A DNA stretch of 64,000 bases from Ignavibacteria bacterium UBA7675 (lineage in GTDB: Bacteria; Bacteroidota; Ignavibacteria; Kapaibacteriales; UB7675), in assembly GCA_002483085.1 (NCBI GenBank), contig DLHF01000058.1, forward strand, positions 42,454 through 106,453. Direction: 5' to 3'. Position 1 is the first letter of the stretch. Each line of letters opens with the position of its first letter. The notes below the pieces were generated by a model. It saw nothing but the letters and a program-made list of their open reading frames with translations. It had not been told where the DNA came from and did no database searches. The position numbers were made by a program, and so were the translations under genes. Of this stretch, positions 25,385-34,294 are shown one piece after another.

Positions 25385-27832
25385 ATGTGTCAAATACAAA
25401 TTACTTCAATTACTGGCGTTTCCGGTGGAGCCGGAGGGACATCAGTTGTCACGGTTGAGGGGACTGCCACCAAGTGTACAGGGGCTAAGGTAGAAGTCCG
25501 ATGTGGTCATAACTACGTATCGCAGAATATTGCAATACCATCATCAGGCCAGTGGTCGTGCAGCCTTCCCATATACTGCCTCTGCAATCAAGATATACAG
25601 GTGAATGCGTGTTGTATCGACGCCAACGGCAAAGTTATTCCGGGGTGCTGCAATCAGTTGTCAGGTATCCTTATATGTCCGCCAACGACTCCAAAGTGCT
25701 GCCCATCGGTGCAGTTCACAGGTGTGACTATTTCTCCCAACTGTGATAGCGAATGTAAAAGGGAAGTGGAGTTCTTCTTAGATCTTACATATCCTGCGTC
25801 CTGTACTCCTCATCCAAAATACCGGATAGATTGGGGCGATGGCGACGTCGATCCTAACTCAGGGTGGTATCCTGCTATGGGATGGACATTCTCGCACGAG
25901 TACCATACAGGGCCACAGACTATCACTGTACAGTTCGAGCCCTCCAGTGGTTGCCCCGATGTCATCTACAACCTGAATATTCCTGCCTGCGATGGAGTCC
26001 AGTGCCCTGTTGTCCACAGCTTTACTACTACCGACAAGGGGTGTATGGAGTTGGGCGGCGGGTGTTGCAGAAAAATACAATTTGCGCTCGATGCTACATT
26101 CGGTTGCGCGGCAACGCAGTTGACATTAGATTTTGGCGATGGTTCTTCTCCCGACGTTCATACGGGATTATCCGGCCATCAGTCGCATCTGTGGTTCGAC
26201 CACGAATATTGCGAGCCAGGCAGTTATCCCGTTACGCTGAAGGTTCCCGGTTGCCCGGATCAGGTATTAACGACAGTAGTGATCGCTCCCTGCCCTCTGG
26301 CTGCTGCTGTGTGTCCGGCTATTACAATCGTCAACACAGTAGTTGGTGAGTGCGATGAAAATAACCATTGCCAGCGAGAAGTAGAGCTGCAATTGCTGGT
26401 TGTCAATACCACCGGATGTAAGCTTCCTCCGAAGTTTTACATAGACTGGGGCAATGGAGACCGGCATCCAAATGCTCCCGGAACAATTTCTGTGTATCCC
26501 ACACCAAGCAGCGGTATCACAAATACGTATTCGCATAATTATGACGCGCCGGGATCATACACGATACAAGTGATAGTGGAAGAGCCCGGCGGCTGTCCTA
26601 TAGCAACAACAACTGTCGATATCCCCGATTGTACTGGTTCGCCCGAATGCCCCACAGACATAGCGTTTACCTATGAAATCCAAGAGTGTTCTGAAGTTGG
26701 TACCAGTTGCTGTAGAACAGTTGACTTTACACTTGCTGCTGTTTTTGGTTGTGGCGCACCTACAAATATAACGGTGAGCTTTGGCGACAACTCCGATCCC
26801 AAACACTATTCTATAGCACCGGGTGGAGCCCAGCAGTTCCACTTTGACCATGAATACTGCGAGCCCGGCACATTTCCTGTTCTGATCACGATTCCCAACT
26901 GCCCGGATCAGGCTGTACTTGTTACTATACCACCTTGTACACTGGCCGATCCCGTGTGCCCGATTATTAGCATTGTTGATGCGGTGGTTAGTCCATGCGA
27001 TCCGAAAAACGGTTGTAAAAGAGAAGTGGAGTTAGTTCTGAAGCTCGTTAATACGCATCCCTGTAATGCTCTTCCGGAGTTTTACATAGAATGGGGCGAT
27101 GAGACCCGCGATCCAAATAGCAATGGATTTCCCGTGTACCCAACACAGAGCAGCGGAGCAACGGCTACGTATTCGCACAGCTATGCACCGGGATCATACA
27201 CGATACAGGTGAAAGTGAACAAGCCCGATGGGTGCGCGGTTGTTTCAAAATCTATAACCATAGAGCCCTGCGATGGCGAATGTGCACCTCCCTGCGAAAA
27301 CAAGGGATGTCACCGGTTTCTGTGTCCGATATTTGAGGCTATGGCAATCGCTGGTCTCGGGCTGGGCATTTTGTGGTTCATACTGTCAACCTGCCTAACT
27401 TTATCGCTCGCTGTTGGTGCTGGTTTTTTAGCTGCCGGTATCACAGGGCTCATACTGTTTGAGCACTACTGCTGTAAAGAGTGCGGCTATCGCTGGATTC
27501 TGTTGTGGAAGCTGTCGTTGGGAATCGGAATACTGCTTGTATGCTTTGGTGCTTGCTGCAACTTGTGGATATGGGGATTGGTGTTAATTCTCTTGTCCTT
27601 TGTTTTCTTTTATGCCTGGAAAAAGCATTGTTCGCCAGGGCGGTGCGACATTCTTAAGGCACTTGTTCTGATGTGGACTACGGTGGTTGTTCCGGCTGTG
27701 GGATTTATTCTTGGAGTGTCGGCAATAGCGAATTGCCAATTAACAGTCTTCTCTATAAGCGTGTATGCAATCATAACAGCTATCTTTGCTGTAATCACTG
27801 CCTACTATGTAAAGAATTGCATAAAAATATAG
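25385..27832 (+). CDS. Cysteine-rich PKD-repeat protein with C-terminal membrane domain
   Basis: 815 residues. After about 100 cysteine-rich residues come five PKD-like modules of roughly 95-105 residues that alternate between two types: A (106-201, 310-416, 525-629) with WGDG/WGNG, YPTxSSG and YSHxY, and B (207-303, 422-518) with CCR, FGDxS and FDHEYCEPG. Residues 645-815 form about six membrane helices with further cysteines (HYCCKECGYRW, CFGACCNLWIW). I see no signal peptide and no T9SS sorting domain; the membrane domain must direct insertion. PKD domains usually act in adhesion or carbohydrate/protein binding outside the cell. The high cysteine content suggests disulfides or metal binding. 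No operon partners. I do not know a named family with this architecture. Confidence 0.8.
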   Translation: MCQIQITSITGVSGGAGGTSVVTVEGTATKCTGAKVEVRCGHNYVSQNIAIPSSGQWSCSLPIYCLCNQDIQVNACCIDANGKVIPGCCNQLSGILICPPTTPKCCPSVQFTGVTISPNCDSECKREVEFFLDLTYPASCTPHPKYRIDWGDGDVDPNSGWYPAMGWTFSHEYHTGPQTITVQFEPSSGCPDVIYNLNIPACDGVQCPVVHSFTTTDKGCMELGGGCCRKIQFALDATFGCAATQLTLDFGDGSSPDVHTGLSGHQSHLWFDHEYCEPGSYPVTLKVPGCPDQVLTTVVIAPCPLAAAVCPAITIVNTVVGECDENNHCQREVELQLLVVNTTGCKLPPKFYIDWGNGDRHPNAPGTISVYPTPSSGITNTYSHNYDAPGSYTIQVIVEEPGGCPIATTTVDIPDCTGSPECPTDIAFTYEIQECSEVGTSCCRTVDFTLAAVFGCGAPTNITVSFGDNSDPKHYSIAPGGAQQFHFDHEYCEPGTFPVLITIPNCPDQAVLVTIPPCTLADPVCPIISIVDAVVSPCDPKNGCKREVELVLKLVNTHPCNALPEFYIEWGDETRDPNSNGFPVYPTQSSGATATYSHSYAPGSYTIQVKVNKPDGCAVVSKSITIEPCDGECAPPCENKGCHRFLCPIFEAMAIAGLGLGILWFILSTCLTLSLAVGAGFLAAGITGLILFEHYCCKECGYRWILLWKLSLGIGILLVCFGACCNLWIWGLVLILLSFVFFYAWKKHCSPGRCDILKALVLMWTTVVVPAVGFILGVSAIANCQLTVFSISVYAIITAIFAVITAYYVKNCIKI

Positions 27833-27938
27833 TAAAGCATTGTAAATAAGGCGTAGGAAGAGTTCATGGCGTAAAGCGCGGCAGAATGTTCATTCGAGCA
27901 GAGCCCGGTTTGCGCCATGAGCTTTTAATTACAGCGCT

Positions 27939-28027
27939 ACGGTCTCTGCCCAAGCGCATAGTCTCCGCACCGCACACGTCCGCATCGTTTCTACGATAAC
28001 TTCCCGTCGCGTGGTGTTCTGCCCCAG
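27939..28027 (+). repeat. Dispersed intergenic repeat, copy F
   Basis: Close twin of copy E with two small deletions (6 and 2 bases) and point changes; the shared 33-base block is at 27941-27973. It sits just after the PKD-repeat gene. Confidence 0.85.
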
Positions 28028-28138
28028 TCGCCTCTGCCTCTATGTTGTGAGCACTGCCCGTACTGATTGTTGCTAACGGCGCATTATACGAGCAGTGCAT
28101 GGACGTGATATTGAGCGGTACGAGCGATATTTCTACGA

Positions 28139-28807
28139 TCATGCTGCGTTCATTAGCATTCTTTTGAGATCGTCGATAAGATGGCTTTGCGGGCGCAAGC
28201 CATAGCTGTACTCGTCCCTGTCTTCTTCTACAATAGCTTTGTCGCAGGCTCCGCTGTGCACTTCCCCGATGATACATTCCAGAAACACTTCCAGCGAGGG
28301 AGCGAGGACAAATTTCTCGTCTTCATCTCTGCCAAAGTTAATAATCTGTCCTTTGCGGCCTTTGGCGTCGGGATCGCCATCTATGCCAATACAGTTGCCC
28401 GAGCTGTCGATAAAGAGAGGAATCCAGTGGGGGTTGGTGTATTGTATTTTGATATGACCTTCTGGGAAAGAACTTCCCCGGTAGCCCGACGACGGACGAA
28501 CATCCATCCACAACGCGTATTCCTGAAGCAGCCTGTCGATAGACAAGAACTCAAATCCCATAAACGAACCAGAGTGTGAATCGGATGTCGACAGCGAATC
28601 CCCATTGTTCATTGTGTACAACATATTCAGCTCTTCGGATGGTTCGGTAGGCAGTTTGTCCCACAGAGCTTTGAGCTGTTTGGCAGTGGCTGGTGGATTG
28701 AGCAGTTCTGCATACATTGGCAGCTTGGATTGTAGCCAGCCCCTGTATTCTGTCCAATAGTTTTGTAAGGGAGTTGTATTATTCGATTGCGGTTCGACAG
28801 CGTTCAT
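28139..28807 (-). CDS. SMI1/KNR4 (SUKH) domain protein
   Basis: 222 residues. The pattern ATAKQLKALWDKLPTEPSEEL, LNMLYTMNNGDSL, SFMGFEFLSIDRLLQEY, HWIPLFIDSSGNCIGIDGDP and FVLAPSLEVFLECI follows the SMI1/KNR4 (SUKH-1) family throughout. In bacteria this family includes immunity proteins that neutralise polymorphic toxins, and also stand-alone cytoplasmic proteins of unknown role. No toxin gene is adjacent, so an immunity function cannot be supported here. The ATG at 28807 has no obvious ribosome binding site. Confidence 0.85.
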   Translation of the reverse strand: MNAVEPQSNNTTPLQNYWTEYRGWLQSKLPMYAELLNPPATAKQLKALWDKLPTEPSEELNMLYTMNNGDSLSTSDSHSGSFMGFEFLSIDRLLQEYALWMDVRPSSGYRGSSFPEGHIKIQYTNPHWIPLFIDSSGNCIGIDGDPDAKGRKGQIINFGRDEDEKFVLAPSLEVFLECIIGEVHSGACDKAIVEEDRDEYSYGLRPQSHLIDDLKRMLMNAA

Positions 28808-29186
28808 CAGTATCTGGATAATATTGAATAGATCTGCTTCCTGTAGAGAAGCGTTATATGCGGGGCATACAGCAAGATAGTCAATTATTATCGGGTGGGA
28901 GCAACCTTGCTTGCAACTCTTTTCTATTGTGGTGAGTGGTGGCGCCGGATGAATGCCTTTGTCTTGCCGTTGGAATGATGCAAATGAGCTTGCGATTATA
29001 CTACCGGGTGGCTGCTTGTGCTGTGTCGCATAGTGATTGTACGAGCGAAGCGAACGGCGACCGGAGCAAAGAGGTCTGTGTCATATCCGTGTTTCTCATA
29101 GAATTTTTATGATGGGTCGGCTTCCAGCTATCCTTGTTGTTGCTGGTAGGTTGAAGTGCTGCTTTTCTTTTGGGCTGCGGCTGTAC
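28808..29186. other. Non-coding gap between SUKH and GNAT genes
   Basis: About 380 bases. No gene seen. Near 29038-29078 the segment CGAGCGAAGCGAACGGCGAC may be a strongly decayed repeat, but the match to the main family is too weak to claim. Confidence 0.3.
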
Positions 29187-29744
29187 CTACAGCGATTTCG
29201 GTGCTTGAAAATTTATCCATTCTTCGATTGTCATTGCATACATTTCGTGATCCTCCCACACACCATTGATATAGATCATACGGGGAGAAAAACCGATACG
29301 CTGAAATCCCGTGCGCTCTAATACCTTGCGCGATGCAGTGTTTCGCGGCATGATATTCGCTTCCACGCGGTGAAGTCCTGCTGCATTATATGCAAATGCT
29401 ATTGCCTCGCTCAGGCTGGCAGTCATAATTCCGCCGCCGGTGTATTGCTCGTCCATCGAGTAGCCAAAGCATCCATTGAGGTACACACCACGCACGATAT
29501 TAACAAGGTTGACAAGGCCGATCAAGAGCGAGCTGTCGCCTTCGGGCCAGAAAATTCCGAAGCGATATTCGCGTTCAGCTTTGTTCCATTGCAGATATGC
29601 CTCAATACGTCGGCGCTGAAACTCATCAGTGTAAAATCCTTCTTCCACAAGTGGAGACCATTCGCAGTGAAAAGCGCGATTTCGCAGAAAATACTGCGTA
29701 AGCTGCGATACATCGCCGAGGTCGAGCAGACGGAGAAAGTGCAT
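29187..29744 (-). CDS. RimJ/RimL-type GNAT N-acetyltransferase
   Basis: 185 residues. The GNAT core is clear: FGIFWPEGDSSLLIGLVNLVN (beta 2-3), GYSMDEQYTGGGIMTASLSE with the acetyl-CoA pyrophosphate loop QYTGGGI, GLHRVEANIMPRNTASRKVLERTGFQR (motif B). This is the RimJ/RimL branch, which acetylates protein N-termini or small amines. Typical RimJ length is 180-195 residues. Alone on its strand. The physiological substrate cannot be told from sequence. Confidence 0.88.
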   Translation of the reverse strand: MHFLRLLDLGDVSQLTQYFLRNRAFHCEWSPLVEEGFYTDEFQRRRIEAYLQWNKAEREYRFGIFWPEGDSSLLIGLVNLVNIVRGVYLNGCFGYSMDEQYTGGGIMTASLSEAIAFAYNAAGLHRVEANIMPRNTASRKVLERTGFQRIGFSPRMIYINGVWEDHEMYAMTIEEWINFQAPKSL

Positions 29745-30428
29745 AAGGTTGTCCGAAAATACAACAACACGATCAGTAAAAACAGGGCAGTGCTGCCGTG
29801 TGCAGCATGTGAATGTACAGCAGAAGAAAATAAAATTAAAGTACTACAAATTCCGACGATAATTACCACTGCCGCAGATCGTTCTCATTCGGCAACCGGA
29901 ACTACAGTGTGATAATGGAAGAAGCTACAGCGAGCCGCTTCATTGGAGTACAGGACAAAGGGAGTTGGTACTAATCGCATAGCAAGGGGTCATCGCTTCT
30001 CATTTATTAGATGGAATTCATAGCAAGGGGTCATTGCTTCTTATTTATTAGTATAGAATTCTTATAGCGTACATCATGTTCATCATAACAAGGGCTGTTA
30101 TGAACATGCTACAATAGCATTTATCCTTGCCGTTCCCTATGCGTCTATAGCGCAGAACGTCTATGCTGAATTTGTGGACATTTATGCCAGTTATGCTCCG
30201 ACACCCGCTTCTCCGTGGATTTTCTGGTGTGGTTAGGCGGCTGTTCCGGCGGCTATACGCCGATGCAACTTGCCAGCGCTAGTGGTTGCGCTTCTACCGA
30301 CCATTTTGCGGCTCCTACCGTGGATGTCTACATTCTACATTACTGGCCGTTGGTCGGTGTAGGCAACGTCCTTGCTGTGCTACAATATTACTTACACAAC
30401 CTCATTCACATGATACTCTTAAAACATT
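29745..30428. other. Non-coding gap with 41-bp tandem duplication
   Basis: About 680 bases between GNAT and the chemoreceptor gene. Short reading frames here have no family resemblance. The only structure seen is the tandem repeat at 29979-30061. Confidence 0.4.
29979..30061 (+). repeat. 41-bp tandem repeat, two copies
   Basis: The unit begins ATAGCAAGGGGTCATCGCTT and ends in GAATTC; copy 1 is 29979-30019 and copy 2 is 30020-30061, with a few substitutions and one extra base. It is a simple recent duplication with no spacer between copies. Confidence 0.75.
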
Positions 30429-32246
30429 ATGCTGAATAACCTCAACATTCGCACCAGACTACTTCTTGGTTTTGGGACTATCATCCTCTATCTGATTATC
30501 GTCGGTGGTTTTTTGCTGTACGGGATGAATTCCACCTATATGTCTTCGCAGGATGCGATTGTACAGCAATCGGAAGAACTCTTAATGGCCGAAGTTCAAT
30601 TTTTTTCTACACAAGGGCATTTGTGGTTTGAAGAATTTATGGGAGGGGACACGACGGAATCCGTTGCTGAGTGCTACGAACTGTGGAAGATGTCGCATCA
30701 TCGCTGCGGTTTGCTGATGGAAGGAGGGCGATATGAAGGCAAAACTTATTCTGCTGTGCAGAACCCTACTGTAAGGAAGGAAGTGGAAAGCGCTCGCACT
30801 CTGCTTCTGCAGCTTGTTGAAATTGCACGCGCGCGCGCTGCCAGCCTGAACAACGGCGCACTAAGCGAAGCAGCCGGAAGCAGTGCCGACCAGCAGTTCG
30901 ACGATGTGTACACAAAGATTATGCAGGCAATGGAGCGGTCTCGCGAAATTCAGACGGAGCTTGTGCAGCGACAGCTCGAGTCGACAATTGCTGATTATAA
31001 CGCGAAGCGAACTGTGACATTTGTTTTATTTGCTATAGCGATAGCGTTTGGTGTCGTAGTTGTGCGCCTTATCAGCAGGCGTATTATACGTCCCATCCGC
31101 GAGCTCGATGCTGCCGCCCACAGCATTGTGCAAGGCAACTGGAGCCACACTATTACTGTTGAAAGCAACGATGAGCTTGGCGCGCTTGCGTGGTCCTTTA
31201 ATGCAATGGCGGAGCACTTGCGGCTGTCGGATGAACACGCAAAACAGTATCTCGCACAGAAAGTAGCGGAGCTTTTGCGCTTTGCCGAGCGCTTTGCCGA
31301 GGGCGATCTTACTGCGCGCACGGAGGAGGATGGCAACGATGAGATTGCACAGCTCGGTCGTGGCTTCAATTCTGCAATAGAGCAGATAGGAAGTGTGTTC
31401 AGCCATCTTGCAGAAGCATCAGAAACAACGGCGCACACTACCGGACAGATTCGCAGTGTTGTCAGGCAGGTGGCAGATATGGCCAGCGAATTGTCAATCC
31501 GTATTACCGATATGTCCGCGTCGGTGGAAGAAATTGCGTACACCATTGCCGAAAATGCCAGCAATGCCGGGCAAACAGCAACAACTGTCGAGACCAGTGG
31601 AGAACTCGCCAGGCGCGGAGGTGTACAGGTGCAGCAAACGCTGGATCAGATGCGCGTTATCACCGAAATAATGCAACAGTCCGTAGCTACTGTGGAGAAG
31701 CTTGGTGATTCCGGTGCTCAGATTGGCGAGATTATTCTGGTAATTAATGATATCGCCGACCAGACCAATCTACTCGCTCTGAATGCCGCTATTGAAGCAG
31801 CTCGTGCAGGCGAGCACGGTCGTGGATTTGCTGTCGTTGCCGACGAAGTTCGCAAGCTGGCAGATCGCACCTCCAAAGCAACAGGCGAAATAGGCAGGAT
31901 GATAAAGCAAATACAGGAGGAGACGAGTGCGGCTGTTGTCGTAATGAAGAAAAGTGAGGCAGAAGTGCGGCAGGGCATGGATGTAGCAGGTCGAGCAGGT
32001 TCCGAATTGCAAGAAATTATCGAGGGTTCGCTTCAGGTGAAATCCATGGTGGGGCGAATCGCTATTGCAAGCCAGGAACAGTCGCAGGCCGCCCACACAA
32101 TCGCTGCTGGTATCGAGGCTGTCACTGTAAAGACCAGCGAGACTTCTATTGCCATCCAGCACATTGTGCCAATGATTGATGAACTGAACGACGTGACATC
32201 CGTGCTTCAGCAATATGTAGAGCAGTTTACATTTGCAAACGACTGA
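30429..32246 (+). CDS. Methyl-accepting chemotaxis protein
   Basis: 605 residues. Inner-membrane receptor: TM1 near 9-31, a periplasmic four-helix-bundle-like sensor of about 160 residues, TM2 near 194-216 (TFVLFAIAIAFGVVVVRLI), a HAMP domain from RIIRPIRELDAAAHSI, and the cytoplasmic signalling coil from about 340. The highly conserved hairpin tip DIADQTNLLALNAAIEAARA with GRGFAVVADEVRKLADRT contacts CheA and CheW. No C-terminal CheR-binding pentapeptide is seen. No che genes lie in the window, so this is an orphan receptor. Ligand unknown. Confidence 0.94.
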   Translation: MLNNLNIRTRLLLGFGTIILYLIIVGGFLLYGMNSTYMSSQDAIVQQSEELLMAEVQFFSTQGHLWFEEFMGGDTTESVAECYELWKMSHHRCGLLMEGGRYEGKTYSAVQNPTVRKEVESARTLLLQLVEIARARAASLNNGALSEAAGSSADQQFDDVYTKIMQAMERSREIQTELVQRQLESTIADYNAKRTVTFVLFAIAIAFGVVVVRLISRRIIRPIRELDAAAHSIVQGNWSHTITVESNDELGALAWSFNAMAEHLRLSDEHAKQYLAQKVAELLRFAERFAEGDLTARTEEDGNDEIAQLGRGFNSAIEQIGSVFSHLAEASETTAHTTGQIRSVVRQVADMASELSIRITDMSASVEEIAYTIAENASNAGQTATTVETSGELARRGGVQVQQTLDQMRVITEIMQQSVATVEKLGDSGAQIGEIILVINDIADQTNLLALNAAIEAARAGEHGRGFAVVADEVRKLADRTSKATGEIGRMIKQIQEETSAAVVVMKKSEAEVRQGMDVAGRAGSELQEIIEGSLQVKSMVGRIAIASQEQSQAAHTIAAGIEAVTVKTSETSIAIQHIVPMIDELNDVTSVLQQYVEQFTFAND

Positions 32247-32281
32247 TAGAGAAGCTGTCTGAAGATTTACTGCAAGCGCAG

Positions 32282-32380
32282 GCGTCTTTGCCCAAGTGTG
32301 TGGTCTCTGCACCGCGCAGCACAGCCGCTGCGTGTTGTGCGCCCTTCTGCGCCTTGCACAAGGCGCTGGGGAAAGCCACA
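32282..32380 (+). repeat. Dispersed intergenic repeat, copy H
   Basis: GTCTTTGCCCAAG, GGTCTCTGCACCGCGCAGCA, GCTGCGTGTTG, then a perfect hairpin GCGCCTTG-CA-CAAGGCGC at 32349-32366. It shares its first half with copies E/F and its second half with copy C. Confidence 0.8.
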
Positions 32381-32431
32381 GAACGAGGTGGGCGAGAGCT
32401 ATGTGGGAGAGATGCAAAGAGGCTTTACAAA

Positions 32432-32470
32432 AACGGCGGCTACTGTACATCCGTACAGATAGCCGCCGTT
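32432..32470. terminator. Bidirectional terminator between mcp and guaA
   Basis: Very strong stem: AACGGCGGCTA pairs with TAGCCGCCGTT, with inner CTGTAC/GTACAG and loop ATCC (one bulged A). It lies 20 bases past the guaA stop and is followed on the plus strand by TGTTTTAT-type T-rich sequence, so it can end both convergent transcripts. Confidence 0.85.
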
Positions 32471-32489
32471 GTTTTATAGGGCTGCCGCG

Positions 32490-34031
32490 TTATTCCCACT
32501 CAATAGTAGCAGGTGGCTTGCTTGAAATATCGTACACGACGCGATTGATCCCGCGCACTTCGTTGATGATGCGGTTGGACATACGCGAAAGGATTTCATG
32601 AGGCATGGGATACCAGTCCGCAGTCATTCCATCGGTACTGGTGACAGCACGCAACGCGCATACGTATTCGTAGGTGCGCTCGTCGCCCATCACGCCCACA
32701 GTTTGCACAGGTAGCAGCACGGTAAACGCCTGCCATATTTCATTGTACAAACCAGCTTTGCGAATTTCATCCAGATAAATTTCATCAGCTTCGCGCAGAA
32801 TATCTAATCGCTCCTGCGATACTTCGCCCGGTACGCGAATAGCCAAGCCTGGGCCGGGGAACGGATGGCGCTCAATAAAGTGCTCGGGAATGCCCAACGC
32901 GCGCCCTACTGCCCGGACTTCGTCTTTGAACAGTTCGCGGAATGGCTCTATCAGCTTCAGATTCATCTTTTCGGGGAGGCCACCTACATTGTGGTGTGTT
33001 TTTATTGTGGCCGATGGCCCTTTAAACGACACCGATTCGATAACGTCGGGATACAACGTGCCTTGGGCAAGCCACTGTGCATCGGCGAACTTCTTCGCCT
33101 CTACCTCAAAAATATCAATGAATGTATTGCCGATAATTTTGCGTTTGCGCTCCGGATCGCTTATGCCTGCGAGCCTGCCGAGGAACGTATCTGTAGCATC
33201 CACAAAGTCGATGGACATTTCGTAGGAGTCGCGGAACATGCTTAATACCGCTTGGCTTTCGCCTTTACGCATCACGCCGTTGTCGATGTGGATGCAGTGC
33301 AACTGGTCGCCGATAGCGCGGTGAAGCAGTACAGCCGCTACTGTGGAATCGACACCACCGGATAGGGCGCAGATCACACCGCCATTGCCTACTTGCGAGC
33401 GTATATCATTGATAGCCGACTCGATAAAGGATTCTGCATTCCAGCCGCCTTCGCATTTGCAGATATTGTACAGGAAGTTTTGTAGCAGCTTTCTACCCTC
33501 TGTGGAGTGGTGCACTTCCGGGTGGAATTGCACGCCATAGATGGGACGATTATCGTGGCGGACGGCGCAGATTGGCGCATTGTTGGTATGGGCTATGGGA
33601 TGAAAATGCTCGGGCATGACGGTAAGCGAGTCGCCGTGGCTCATCCACACCTGTGAGTCGTTGTCCATGTTTTCGAACAAGCCATCATACTCGTCGATGT
33701 GCAACAATGCACGCCCGAACTCGCGTTTTGCCGCTTTGTCCACTGCACCGCCAAAAGTATGGGCGATGAGCTGCAATCCGTAGCAGACGCCGAGCACCGG
33801 TACGTTCTGTGCAAAGACATCGAAAGAGGGAATAGGGGCGTTGTCCGCGTACACACTGCTGGGGCTGCCGGAGAGGATGATTCCCTTCGGATTCAGCGCT
33901 TTGAGCTGGTCCTCGGAAATATTGAACGGATGGAGTTCGGCATATACGCCGCACTCGCGTACCTTGCGGGCAATGATCTGGGTATATTGGGAGCCGAAAT
34001 CGAGAATGACAATGCGTTCGGATATCGTCAT
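32490..34031 (-). CDS. guaA: GMP synthase (glutamine-hydrolysing)
   Basis: 513 residues. Converts XMP to GMP using glutamine and ATP, the last step of guanine nucleotide synthesis. The class I glutamine amidotransferase domain has nucleophile Cys83 in GVCYGLQ and His170/Glu172 in VQFHPEV. The ATP pyrophosphatase P-loop SGGVDS is at 224-229. The dimerisation domain ends in the conserved RVVYDISSKPPATIEWE. The ATG at 34031 gives the family's normal N-terminus (ERIVILDFGSQYTQIIARKV); an upstream extension to 34097 is not homologous. No purine riboswitch was recognised in the 260-base upstream gap, which holds nothing else clear. Confidence 0.98.
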   Translation of the reverse strand: MTISERIVILDFGSQYTQIIARKVRECGVYAELHPFNISEDQLKALNPKGIILSGSPSSVYADNAPIPSFDVFAQNVPVLGVCYGLQLIAHTFGGAVDKAAKREFGRALLHIDEYDGLFENMDNDSQVWMSHGDSLTVMPEHFHPIAHTNNAPICAVRHDNRPIYGVQFHPEVHHSTEGRKLLQNFLYNICKCEGGWNAESFIESAINDIRSQVGNGGVICALSGGVDSTVAAVLLHRAIGDQLHCIHIDNGVMRKGESQAVLSMFRDSYEMSIDFVDATDTFLGRLAGISDPERKRKIIGNTFIDIFEVEAKKFADAQWLAQGTLYPDVIESVSFKGPSATIKTHHNVGGLPEKMNLKLIEPFRELFKDEVRAVGRALGIPEHFIERHPFPGPGLAIRVPGEVSQERLDILREADEIYLDEIRKAGLYNEIWQAFTVLLPVQTVGVMGDERTYEYVCALRAVTSTDGMTADWYPMPHEILSRMSNRIINEVRGINRVVYDISSKPPATIEWE

Positions 34032-34294
34032 AAAAGTACCGGAATTGTGGACGTGGAGTTGTGTCCGTTGGGGAACAAATACAACCTGAATGTACAAAAC
34101 TACAAAAATTGTTCTTACGGTGGGTATGCGAGCCGGGGAGCAGAGGATGGCGGCGCAGGCAGGGCGGAACTCCTTGATTGCGCGGTGTGGGGGCTACACA
34201 CGGCGGCAGCGGGGCAGGAGCGCACTACATTTCCTTTGCTCATCCATGTCGTATGAGATTGGCGACGCAGGGAAAATAATCGTTGTTGGTTGTA

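Noticed and set aside
28139..28807. Immunity gene of a polymorphic toxin system
   Set aside because: SUKH fold fits, but no toxin or secretion marker gene is adjacent.
29979..30061. Possible CRISPR remnant
   Set aside because: The two units are directly adjacent with no spacer, and no cas genes are in the window.
31770..32450. 226-codon minus-strand frame opposite the chemoreceptor 3' end
   Set aside because: Shadow of the mcp signalling domain that continues into repeat copy H.
34128..34215. Additional copy of the dispersed repeat in the guaA upstream gap
   Set aside because: Only a short CACACCGCGCA stretch matches; too little to include.
34032..34294. Purine riboswitch upstream of guaA, and likewise before ade at 40887-40972
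   Set aside because: No three-way-junction pattern or conserved purine-aptamer loops recognised.
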